The position numbers were made by a program, and so were the translations under genes. Shown in pieces: positions 22,755-33,219 of a stretch of DNA of 64,000 nt. How positions within the stretch are numbered: position 1 is the first letter of the stretch; every line of letters begins with the position of its first letter. The notes under the pieces were generated by a model. The model was not told where the DNA came from and searched no databases. It worked only from the letters and a program-made list of their open reading frames with translations. The stretch is from Rattus norvegicus. Taxonomy: Eukaryota > Chordata > Mammalia > Rodentia > Muridae. The stretch covers positions 55,166,502 through 55,230,501 of the forward strand of contig NC_086037.1 of NCBI RefSeq assembly GCF_036323735.1, given 5' to 3'.

Positions 22755-24540
22755 CCCCAACCTCGCATGCAAAAAGTGTGGGTTTGATGAATGACAGGGA
22801 GTGCTTGTGTCTGGGCTAGGATTGCATCGGGGCTAAATGCCTAGGACTAGTGCAGACTCAGAATGTAGACCCCACTAACCCAGCTCAAGGAATTATCCGC
22901 TCAGAGGACTAGCAAATGTGAGCATTGATACTCACATTCCTCAAACTATTTCTAGAAGCCTCTTCTGTAGCTCTCTCCTCTTGTTGTCTTCTCCCTATTA
23001 CGTGAAATAGCCTTCAGACATTGTGTCCAAAGGGCTTCTCTCAGTATCCACACCATGCTCCTTTGAAATTCCAACTGAGGGTTTCTTCCCCAGTCTTACG
23101 TCTTTTTCTTTAAAGATAAACTAAGGTTTGTTTCAAAGAAAAGAATCCATCGCCAGAGGATTTCCTTGACACCTGGCCGTAACAGAAGAAGGGTTATGAG
23201 GAAGCTTTAAGCACAGTTAAGTGCAGAAATAAGCAGATGGTGTGCGAGGGGCGTGCATCTCCACAGTCCTAAACTTCAGGGGAAGACGACAGGAATCTAG
23301 GCATGTGGACGAAGGGAGCTGAGCTACAAGAAAAATGAGAAATGAGTCTGTGCAGCAGCCCAAAGCAAGTGCGAAGACATGCCTTTCGGAGATCAATAGG
23401 GTGATTTAACGCCAGCAAAGCCACTCTGTAGACAATGGTACATTTATAGTCTGGGTCTGTGCGTTTGTCTCTGGCTGCAGTGTTATTAGCAAGAGAAGCT
23501 CAGGACAGAAGCTCAGGGCCTGGTGGAGAGATGAGGAAGAACTGAAGGTGACCAGGGTCATGTCCCCAGACCTCAAGAAGAGTCACATGCTGTAGACATT
23601 AGGACTTTCCACATGGGGCTGCCAACAGGTTTGTTTTCTTGTGTAGAATTCCCCTTTCCCCTCTTACTGATATTTTACACCATTTTAGGTTTTATTAGAC
23701 TAGTAAGGATGAAGCAGGACTAGCCTAAAGGGCATTTGGTAATCCCACGTGACTCTAAACAAGAAGTGGTTATCAGTAGGTGTATATGAGGAAGTCATGG
23801 GTAGGGGGATGTATACATTTCATCTCCCAAAGGGCACAGTTTTTTGGATAACCCACCTTTCTCTCGGGTGAGATGCAACCAAAACATTGGCCCCATGGAA
23901 ATTCCTCAGCCCGGGAAAGTTCAGTTATCTGCAAGCAGATAAGCTTTCTCCAGGATAGGCAGGTCTGCTCTCACTTGACTTACACCACGCTGTGCGCGGA
24001 GAGGCTGACACAAGCTCTCTGTTCCTCTTCCTTCATGGTCATACAAATGCCCATGGTAAGCAGAAGTGTCGGATGACCCTGGATCTGGGGTTGCAGGCCG
24101 TTATGAACCACTCAGGGTAGGTGCTTGGAACTGAGTGTGTGCTCTTTGCATTGAGTCATCTTCTCTCCAGCTCCAGCGATGCTCTTAGTAAAGGACGCAC
24201 AACACACATACTGCTCTTTTCCTGTCCGAAATGTGCACCACCACCACTCCTCTCTCCAGAGTCTCCTATACAGACAAGCCAGCCTGAGATCTGTCTACCC
24301 CCTCCTGGGTGCTGTGATTCAAGGCCTGTGCCACTGCACCTGGCACAATGCATGTTCCTTGACGCCTCCCTCTCTGCTCCTAAGAGCCTTCTCATTCCTT
24401 TCGGTGTTTCTTTATAAATCTTTTCAAGGTCATGGGAGTTCCTTTCTCTCCATGTTTTACTTGTGACCTCAGGTCATCTTTTAACTGGTTGACTTAGCTG
24501 TACTTAACTCTCTTCTACTATTTTGAGTCATTAACAAATA
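22755..24540. other. No gene or clear repeat seen
   Basis: Intronic, mixed composition. Open frames at 24121-24417 on both strands show no domain. Confidence 0.45.
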
Positions 24541-24544
24541 CTCT

Positions 24545-24660
24545 TTAGCAGGTAAGGTCCCAGTACTCATGAATCTGAAGTAGGAGGACCATGTGCTTGA
24601 GGCTATTCTGAGTTACATAGGAAGATCTTGTCTCAAACCCCAGAAAAATCCCAAGTAAAC
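24545..24660 (+). mobile_element. B1-type SINE, decayed
   Basis: GGTCCCAGTACTCATGAATC and GAAGATCTTGTCTCAAACCC keep the B1 order with many substitutions. Confidence 0.6.
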
Positions 24661-24679
24661 CATTCCCCTGATGTGTGTG

Positions 24680-24680
24680 G

Positions 24681-24728
<48 letters not shown>
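24680..24728. repeat. (GT)n microsatellite
   Basis: About 20 GT units, preceded by TGTGGGTGCGCAC. Confidence 0.95.
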
Positions 24729-24729
<1 letters not shown>

Positions 24730-25510
24730 GATCTTCCACCCCTGACCACTCCCATTTGCTTCTTAATTGTATTTCTTATTTATACTATCTGGGATAGAGT
24801 TATATATCTCTGGGCAAGACCAGGGGAGCAGAGGCCAAGACCTTAAAAGAATAAAACAGTTTGAAGCTGGCCCTGAGATCAGTTAAGGGTTATCCGTCTG
24901 CCTTTTGTTCTTATTTCTTGATGATGTTCCTATGAATAGGGTGGGTGGAGTCAGGTCTCCCCAAACCCAGTGCTTGATGGATTTACTTTCTTCCTCTGGC
25001 CTGGGTATTACCTCAAAGCTAAAAACCCATTGTGAGGATGGGGTGGCACATCATGTCCCAGGGATGGTCCTGAGAGCACCGTGGGATGTCTTTTCTCAAA
25101 CACTTTCCAAATGTTGAGACAGGCAGCTTAATTCTGCTGTGCAGTGCGGGGTTAGGGTGGGGGTGAGGTGGATTTGGGGGGGACACACGTATGCAACACA
25201 TTGAGCAGTCCATTCTGAAGAAAGTCATTTCAGCTCTAAAATGAACACAGACTTGGAATGCTAACAAACGTGAATAATAATAATAATGTTAGTAAAAGCA
25301 GAGTTAATGTGTCATAAAGACTGACTGTTGAGCCCTTAGGATAAGGGTAGATACAATTTCCCTTTGCATTTGAAACAACTGAAACCCTGATCAGGGCCAG
25401 AGACCCAGCAAAGAGTGGACGGAGGCCTGACTGCACTCGCTCGACTCTGAAGTTTGTGCTTCTCCTCTACCTTTCCCTCATACATGAGGCCATCCTGTGT
25501 TTCTCCCGCA
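24730..25510. other. No gene or clear repeat seen before the next exon
   Basis: Intronic; a short (AAT)4 run near 25274 and a G-rich patch near 25146-25180. Confidence 0.45.
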
Positions 25511-25511
25511 G

Positions 25512-25646
25512 ATCCCAAGGATGGTAAAAGTTGTTGAAGAAAGCTCACCTTACTTTAAAATCATCAGCCCCAAAGACATCGGCCACAAGGTAGCCCCGGG
25601 AGTGCCGTCCATATTCCGAATCCTCTTCACTCCAGAGGAGAACAAG
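25512..25646 (+). CDS. Hydin: Hydin coding exon (middle of first ASH domain)
   Basis: 135 bp, 45 codons, phase 0 to phase 0. Acceptor CCGCAG ends at 25511; donor GTAATC at 25647. It begins IPRMVKVVEESSPYFKIISP, continues KDIGHKVAPGVPSIFRILF and ends TPEENK. This supplies the middle strands of the first ASH domain: the charged-hydrophobic strand (VKVVEE), the aromatic strand (PYFKIISP) and the typical VAPGVPSIFRILFTP segment, in which the PG turn precedes a beta strand and ends in Thr-Pro. This motif recurs in all ASH/MSP domains. The next intron is 12.3 kb long and the frame resumes with DYAH in the following exon. Confidence 0.98.
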
Positions 25647-25724
25647 GTAATCACAACACTGGCAAAAGACCGTTTATGTGTCTCTAGCACTTTGTAGTCC
25701 GACTCCAAACACTCACCACAGGGC

Positions 25725-26200
25725 TGCCAGTGTCCATGGGAGTGTCAGTGGTATTTGAAGCGGGCTGTGGTGGTGTGAGGGTCATCTTGGTGGCTCTCGT
25801 AGTTGTATCAGTCTGGGGTTTTGTTGCTGGTTTGCTATTGTGGTGGAATGCCTTAGGGTGAGCATGTGTAAAGAAGAGTTGCATCTAGCTCCCAGTCTTC
25901 GAGGCTGACACTCCAAATAGCACAGGTCTAACTCCAGCAAGCCCCACTGCTCCCATAGCTGAGTCACCTCCTGGTGGACGGCATCATCTACAAAGGAGAG
26001 ATGGAATGGTGATCAAGGAAACTACAACTTGCAGAAGGACCAGCAATGGCTTCCTCCACCCACCCTGCCAGGCTCTACCTCTTAAAGGGATACCACCTCC
26101 CAATACCATCATGTTAAAGATCTATCTCCTGCCTATGAATCCTGGAGGTCAAGCCATGAACAAACATAACAGGAGAGCTGTAGACAGCACTCTTATTAGA
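25725..26200 (-). mobile_element. Possible MaLR-like LTR, reversed
   Basis: Reads like a reversed MaLR LTR: GTGGTGGAATGCCTTAGG, then GGGATACCACCTCCCAATAC and CATCATGTTAAAG. Diverged; family uncertain. Confidence 0.35.
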
Positions 26201-26204
26201 TATG

Positions 26205-27210
26205 GTTGTATTAAGAGGAGAAAGGAGGAGGGGGATAGGAGGGAGGGGGGCCGTACTAGTGATAAGCTAAGTACTGTTGTGTCTGTGAGCCCTAAGTCCC
26301 TAGGTGTGAGAAAGCCTGATCCTGCTGGACACCCCCTGCTAGCCTCTAACCCGACAGGTTTATACTATATACTGTCAAAGGGCCACCAATAAAGAAAAGG
26401 TATAGTCTGGAAGCAGTGATCTGAGATAAAGGATTAAAAACTATGGTTTTAGATGTTTTGGAAACTAGTGGGTCATATATCCCTCCTCCCAGAATCCCAA
26501 CCTACCTGAAAAAGAGACCTAAATTCAAATATTGATCACACTCACCCTCAGCCATAGCGAAAACATGGCCAGGGCTCTAGGCTGAGATTGAAGTCCTCCG
26601 TAAGAGACTGACTTAACCTTAGAGTCCTCCTCGAGCACAGCAGGGAAGGAGGCTCTAACACCAGAGATCTGCCTGAGCCGCTGAACCCTGTCTGCACACG
26701 AACAGCCAAGGAAAAGCCTGCACACCAAAAGATGAGGCCACTTTCCCTCAGCACCACCCGAAGACTCGTCTAGGTCCCGGGAAGCCCAGTCTTGCCTTGG
26801 AGGGAAGGAGCAAGGATGCAGGAGTCAGAGGGAAGCTCCCTTCCCTGGGCAGGATTGTTGGTTAGCCCAACCGGAGGCTGAGGGGGGAGGGAAGGGATTC
26901 ACCACCATGAGAAGGAGGTAGAACAGAAAGCATCACTTACCTGGACATGAACAGCAGGCTCTGCTGTCAGCACAGGTAGCGAGAGATGAGGGAATGATTT
27001 TCAGGTACCATCTCTTTCTGAGCGGCAGTTGCTGGGGGAGGAACAATCATCCTCTTTTGAGGATATGGCCTTCCTGTGTTCCAGGGGTGCCCCCCCACCT
27101 TTGTACACAAGGGCGGCGCTAAATGGACTTAATGAGTTATCAAAAGAGAGGGGAATATAAAATTGGGAGGGGCTGACTGGAAGAGAGTGTGAGGGCGTGG
27201 ATGGAGAAAT
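26205..27210. other. Possible old repeat; unassigned
   Basis: Sequence near 27060-27180 (ATATGGCCTTCCTGTGTTCC, then CTAAATGGACTTAATGAG and AAAATTGGGAGGGGC) is reminiscent of a rodent interspersed repeat I cannot name. No exon. Confidence 0.35.
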
Positions 27211-27342
27211 AAGAGATAGATATGAGGTTGGTGATTTAGCTCAGCGGTAGAGCGCTTGCCTATGAAGCGCAAGGCCCTGGGTTCAGTTACCAGCTCCGAA
27301 AAAAAAAAAGAACCAAAAAAAAAAAAAAAGAAATAGATATGA
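27211..27342 (+). mobile_element. Rat ID SINE with target-site duplication
   Basis: GAGGTTGGTGATTTAGCTCA, GCGGTAGAGCGCTTGCCTAT, GGCCCTGGGTTCAGTTACCA, then an A-rich tail with AAGAACC. A 15-base duplication with one mismatch flanks it: AAGAGATAGATATGA (27211-27225) and AAGAAATAGATATGA (27328-27342). The GCGGTAGAGCGC A box is intact and the B box carries a change (GTTCAGTTACC). Confidence 0.95.
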
Positions 27343-27344
27343 TC

Positions 27345-28660
27345 ATATTTACTTATATACATGTATGAAATTCTCAACAACAAAGAAAGCACTAGAATAA
27401 AGAGGTGGGCTAAGGATAATGCTCACAGGAGGCATGCGTGTTAGCAGCGGGTATAGATAGATACGAGCGCCATTATAGCTGGAATCAATAGAGGAACTAG
27501 ATAAGTTAGCTCTGAACGGCCTCTCTGCCACTAATACTTATTATATGCTGTTACTATCATTACCAGCAGTCTCACCACTAATGTGGCCGTGACTCCTTTT
27601 CTGCAGGGCAGGGAGGGGCACAGTCTCCTGTGGCTGGCTTCCTGACATGTCACCGGTCATACTGCTGTTTATCTCTTGGGTTGTGTTTATGGAATTACTG
27701 ATGTGCTTGGTAACCAGTAAAACAAGTGAGAAGCCATGTCCTGATATGAGACTTTTAGCTGTGGATTGTTGAATCGATCCTTCCCCGCCCTCAGGCTCTC
27801 TAGCTGTGAAGCAAAAGAACCTGGGTCTGGCTGGGGCTGCGGTGTCAGATGCTGGCCCCCATTGTTTTGTGGATAGCAGGTTGCAAGCCTCTGTGTGGCC
27901 TGAACTGCAGAGCATGTCTGATTTGGGGACTCAGTTCCCAGTTTTGTCTTCTTCCTTAGCAGGAGAAAAATGTGTTTTCTGGGGGAAGGTGGTACTGCAC
28001 CACCTGCAGGAGCTCTGGCTACGAGAGTTCCACACGGGGCTTCCAGAGGACATGGAGTACAGTGCAGCGTAATCAGGGAGACAGAATAAATAGTCTCTGG
28101 TCTTAGGTGTATGCACTACATGACGATTTCGATCGTCAAAACTGTGTATTTAATATTTGTGCTTTCCAACACCCATGAACACCTTACTTAGAAACTACAG
28201 TGGTAGGGAGGTGAGTGGGCTGAGGGCTGGACAGAGCCTGAATGAAGGGCAGTTGCTTACAGGTGAATCTGGGTGGTGTAGGGTTTGCCGGAGTCCGTCA
28301 CACTATTCTGTTGGCTTCTGTGTTTAAGTTTCCATAACCAAAGCTGAACACTGTAGTGTGTGTGTATGCCCCAAGTAATGGTCAGAATATATTTTATGTA
28401 CTTTGGCATTTACTTTATCTATAATTTTTATATAACATTCTCCTCAAGGATTCATGTGCTTGGCTTCATTTTGTACTCTTTGTCCTACTCCAGATGATGG
28501 ATTACCCCCTTGACACTTCATTCGCCTCTGATTTAAAGCAAGTTAAATGTTGTTATAGAGCTTTAATGCCATGGAGGTTGACAAACACGTGTAAGGAGTC
28601 ATGGTGAGAGTAATGGCCGCCTAGGAGAAATGCACTCCTCCAGTTTTAAATTCCTTTAGG
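27345..28660. other. No gene or clear repeat seen
   Basis: Intronic. Open frames at 27541-27915 and 27806-28072 overlap on opposite strands without recognisable content. Confidence 0.4.
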
Positions 28661-28664
28661 ATTT

Positions 28665-28815
28665 GATAAGCAGGCCTGGTGGCCTAGGCTCACAATCCTA
28701 ACTACCTAAGAGGGTGAAGCAGACCAACCTCGAGGTCAAGGTCTTCTTGGGCTATAGAGTGAGTTCAAGGCCAACCTGGATATCTTACCAGGTCCCTGTC
28801 TCTTGACTAAAACAA
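28665..28815 (+). mobile_element. B1-type SINE, decayed
   Basis: GGCCTGGTGGCCTAGGCTCA, GAGTTCAAGGCCAACCTGGA and GGTCCCTGTCTCTTGACTAA follow B1 order. Its A-rich tail has grown into the next polypurine tract. Confidence 0.75.
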
Positions 28816-28951
28816 AATGAAGAAAGAAAGAAAGAGAGAAAGAAAGAAAGAAAGGAAGAAAGAAAGAAAGAAAGAAAAAAGAGGGAGGAAGGAAGGAGGA
28901 GGAAGGAAGGAAGGAGAGAGAGAAAGAGAGAGAGAGGAAGGAGGAGAAGGA

Positions 28952-28985
<34 letters not shown>

Positions 28986-29031
28986 GGAGGAGAAGGAAGG
29001 AGAGAGAGAGAGAGAGGAAGGAGGAGAAGGA

Positions 29032-29072
<41 letters not shown>

Positions 29073-29082
29073 GGGGGAAGAA
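28816..29082. repeat. Long polypurine tract with higher-order units
   Basis: About 265 bases of almost pure A/G: (GAAA)n, (GGAA)n, then (GA)n blocks. A unit GAGGAAGGAGGAGAAGGAAG starts at 28934, 28980 and 29014, showing local duplication. Frames across it are artefacts. Confidence 0.95.
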
Positions 29083-29084
29083 AG

Positions 29085-31795
29085 GACCCAAGGAAACAGG
29101 TCATTGATTGAGGACTTGCCCAGCAAGCAGGAGGCTCTGAGTTCAGCTTCCAGTAAAGGAAAAAGAAAGGGGGGGAGGAACTTGTGTTGGGATCGGCTGT
29201 AGGTGATTCTCCAGTTTACAGAGCTCTTTCTTTTTTCTGAAGATGGAGTCAGTTTCCTTGGCTGCTGCCCACAGGATCCAGTATTCAGCATCCCACTCAT
29301 CCTCACTGTTGGGAAGCTGACAGGGCCGGTGCACAGAATGACCAGCTAGGTTCAGGCCTGCCCCGTCCACGCAGCTCGAGAAGGCAGCAGCGGAGAAGCG
29401 AAGCCAGATTTGCTTTAGGAAACAGTCAATCATGCCTGCTGGGTGGCCCTGTTTCTTCAGCTAGCCAGATGGATAGTCAGAGGGTTCACGCCATTCCGTG
29501 TCCCCTGCTGCTCTCCTCGCTCCAAGCCCCTCACATCTGGAGCGTGAGATGTGTAAATTGCAGCGTGCCACATTTAATAAGCTCACCCCTTTTCAGTCGA
29601 ATTGTCAGCACCTGTGTATATTTGCACACTGAGGATGGTAATACAATTTCCAGGCTTCCCTGTCATGTATTGATTGGCTTCCTGCGTATGACAATTGCTA
29701 AGAATGCCAAATGCTCAGACAACAGGTGCAGTCAGTTCACTGTGACTTTCCCTATCCCTCCCCCCAGACTTAATATTAGTCTAATAGTACCAGTGCGTGT
29801 ATCATGCACCATGGACGTATAATAGTCAGTGTTATTATCAAATAGTACCAAGGAATTCTGGAGCCTGTCATTAGTTTTCTTGGCCTCTTAGATTGTAATC
29901 TTTATCATTAAATTGAGTTGGGAAAATATTAAGCCTCGGTCAGAGGGAAACATAGGACACTGACTTAGAATCAAGAAAGCATGTTTCTACAGTGCTGCTA
30001 TGTGAGACTGTAGCAGCATTGGGGGAGGGATGCAGGGTGGGGTTTTAATAACCATGTTTAGATGGAGCCAGCACGAAGGCTCATTAATTATGGCTAAGTC
30101 TAGGTGATGGCTATATCGGCATTTGTTATGCTCTTCTGAGTATGTTTCTAGGGAAAATATCCAATTAGGTATCAAAATGGCTTTCCTATGAAATTTAATA
30201 CGTGTCTCAAGAAGGACAGGAGAAAACCATGTTTTATGTGCTCTAGATGTATAATAATGATAAACTGTACTTCCAAAGCTTTGAATTAAAGAGTAGATAC
30301 TATAAAATCTCCTGAGGGGGTAGGGTATGTGATCAGGTCTCTGGTCAACGAGACCAACCTTGAAGCCAATGTCTAACTGAGGGCCACTTTAACTACTAAT
30401 GCTCCAGCTTAGCCCTGGAGTTATGGGCATTTTCATCGTAGCTGACTCTCCCGATCAGCAATTTTGTTTCAGGCTTTAGTTTTTCTTGCTCAAATTTAGC
30501 TCTTCCTAGTCCTGTCTAGGTCCTTTCTATAAGCCACAGCCTAACACAGTACGAGACACACTGAAACAGAGCATCAGTTAACTCCAGGAAAATATAACGT
30601 AGTTTTCCTTTCAATTTGAATGTGTCCTATAGAGATCCTAAAGGCAGAAGCATGTAAGAAGCCATTTCTGGTCTGAATATATTATAAATTAACATCCTTT
30701 CTGATTGTCTCAACCAAAAGAACAATGTCCAAGGACTCTGGGAAGGACACTGTCTGCATTTGCTTTTGTGCCTTCCATGAGCCATATGTCTGCCTTTAAG
30801 CCTTCAGGACTGATGGAGTATCATTTGATCATTAGCCTGATAAGACTCGCTGGGATTCTTGTCATAGTTCAGGATTCAAGCCAACATATGAAGGACAAAT
30901 AATGTTCTCTCACTCACTCAGTGGATTGTTTGAGCTAAAGCACAGAGGCTAATGGAACAAGGTTTGGCCTTCACGAAGCTTCTGACCCACAGTAAGTGGA
31001 CCTGCTACTGCATAAATCTGTGTCAACGCTGACACGATAGAGAAGAGACAATGATGGGGATGCCTTTCCTTCAGTTGAGGTGACATCTGGGTACCAAGTT
31101 ACCATCAGCCGTGCAAATGCCTATGGGAAGAGCCTTCTGGGAAAAGGGACAAAGTATAAAAGCCCTGTGGCAGAAATATGCTGGCCAGGAGCTCAGGAAA
31201 GCACCAGAAGGCTCGTGGGGCAGCAGCAGAGGAAGCTGCTAGAAAAACCAGAGGGGAAGAGGTTATAGGAGCTGAGAGGAGGAGGTTTGGGGAAGTATAG
31301 AAACATGAGAGGAAGCTGCAACGAACTCTGCAAGACCTTTTGATTATGGGAGCATAACTCAGAGAACTGAGTTCACATCACGGAGATTTCAAATGACCAC
31401 TGCATGAGCGCTCTGGCTTTATCTGTCTACTCCTTGCCACAGTGGATTTTAAATCCCTATAACATCTTATTTAGACTACAAATACTTCAATATCTGTCTC
31501 TGAAGATAAGGACCTGTCAAGATATCAATAAGATCACCAGAAAATGTAAACATAACCCTGGTCCCTTGACCCATAACCACCATCTCAGTCAGTATTCAGG
31601 TTTCCCCTGTCGAGCCAGTTTGTTTCAATCAGTGAGGTTTCTCCATTGGTCTCCATTGGCTTATTTAGAATGGTCATCTGTCCTCTGGGGATTATAAACT
31701 CTTGGGTCGGTCAGAGCCGTGATTAGATTCATGCTGCATCACTTCAGGAGGTGTACGCTGTCTGCATCTGTTTCTATAGTAATTCAGCGAGGGTC
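29085..31795. other. No gene or clear repeat seen
   Basis: 2.7 kb of intron with little repeat content. Open frames at 29143-29433 (-) and 29469-29822 (+) have no recognisable domain and no conserved splice fit. Confidence 0.45.
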
Positions 31796-31797
31796 AT

Positions 31798-31915
31798 CCC
31801 TCATCATCCAGGTCTCACTGTGTGAAACAGGCTGACCTCAAACACATAAGGATCCTTCTGCTTCTGCCTCCCCAGTGCTGGGGTGAAAGGCTTATCCTTT
31901 CATGCCTGACAACTT
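31798..31915 (-). mobile_element. B1-type SINE fragment, reversed
   Basis: GGTCTCACTGTGTGAAACAG and CCCCAGTGCTGGGGTGAAAG are the reversed B1 middle and start. Confidence 0.7.
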
Positions 31916-31917
31916 TT

Positions 31918-31992
31918 AATATGTATACACACATACACACATACACACGCATACGCATACACACACATACACACTCACATACACACACACTA
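31918..31992. repeat. (CACATA)n-rich microsatellite
   Basis: ACACATACACAC units, imperfect. Confidence 0.88.
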
Positions 31993-31994
31993 TG

Positions 31995-32550
31995 CCTAAT
32001 AACTTTTAATACATACACACATGCGTACCACACGTATGTAATTAGCTGACAGTAACTAATAACATGTCTATTACTTCAGTGTAGCCATCTCTTTTTGTAG
32101 CGAAACCATTAAAAATTAATCTTAGTGATTTTTAAGCACTGTGTCCATCTCTCACCAGTAACACAATACCACAGAGCAGGCAAGTTTTTCAGAAGAAAAC
32201 TTTAATTTTGATCCTCATTCTGGTGCCACAGTGAGGAGGCAGTTTGGCCGTGACATTCTTACAGGCAGAGTTCCCAGTCTGCGTGTTCAGGTTCCTCTCT
32301 TCTTACAAATCCAACAGAAAGCCAACCATGGGGGCTCTAGACCTTATCTGGTACTGGTTGCTTCCCGAAGACCCAATCTGTGAGCCCCAGAGTTGGGTTT
32401 CAATCATCCTACAATCATAGAATGGGGACTAAAGGTTAACACATAAACCTTTAATGAGGAACACACACGGACACATGGAAACCATGGCAACTTGCTGTAC
32501 ATACATAGTTAACTACAGTGGCTGTGCAGAGCCAAAACTGGACCAGCCTC
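31995..32550. other. No gene or clear repeat seen
   Basis: Intronic sequence without recognisable exon or repeat. Confidence 0.45.
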
Positions 32551-32935
32551 TCCCCAGCCTCTGAAAACCGCTACTCCACTCTTTTCTTCTATGAGTTTGA
32601 CTGGTTTAGATTCTCTCTATACATGAAATCATGTATTTGGTTTTCTGTGCCTATTTTATTTCATTTAATGTAATGTCCTCTGGAGTTAGCCATATTGTAC
32701 GAATAACAGACTTTTCCTCCTTGCATAGTAGCCCACAGTGTGTATATACATATATGTGCATATGTATGTATGTGTGTGAATTTGTTGTCTTTCTGTATTT
32801 GTTCACCCACTGATCTACTCTCGTGTTGATTCCCTGTTCTGGCTGCTCAGTGCTGTGAGCACGTACATCTCTTATCACACTCGCTTCATTTCTTTTGGAT
32901 AAAGACATAAAATTCTTGGGTTGCATGGTGGCTCG

Positions 32936-32936
32936 C

Positions 32937-32970
<34 letters not shown>
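32936..32970. repeat. (TCTG)n microsatellite
   Basis: About eight TCTG units abutting the reversed B1, probably grown from its tail. Confidence 0.93.
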
Positions 32971-32972
<2 letters not shown>

Positions 32973-33126
32973 CCTATAACTAGGTTTTTGATACAGGATT
33001 TCTTTGTGTAGCCTTGGGTGTCCTAGAACTAACTCTATAGATCTAGCTGGCCTTGAACTCACAGAGATCCGCCTTCCTGTGCCTCTTAAGTGCTGGGATT
33101 AAAGGCACACGCCACCAATGCCTGGA
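32971..33126 (-). mobile_element. B1 SINE, reversed, nested in an L1
   Basis: GGCCTTGAACTCACAGAGAT, CTTAAGTGCTGGGATTAAAG and CACGCCACCAATGCCTGG give a full-length reversed B1. Confidence 0.95.
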
Positions 33127-33219
33127 TACTTTGAAATTTTTTGAAGAATTTCCATGTTGTTTTCAACAATTACCATGCAAATTTGCATCTCTCCCAACAC
33201 TAAACAAAGGAGTACTCAT

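Larger units (their letters stand above)
32555..33215 (-). mobile_element. Old L1 fragment, reversed, split by a B1
   Basis: Plus-strand text follows the reversed tail region of old mammalian L1s: TATGAGTTTGACTGGTTTAG, CATGAAATCATGTATTTGG, TTCTTTTGGATAAAGACATA. It resumes after a B1 with TCCATGTTGTTTTCAACAAT and CTCTCCCAACACTAAACAAA. The two halves are contiguous in L1 consensus order. Confidence 0.7.

Noticed and set aside
27230..27300. tRNA gene
   Set aside because: Same as above: an ID SINE flanked by a 15-base target-site duplication.
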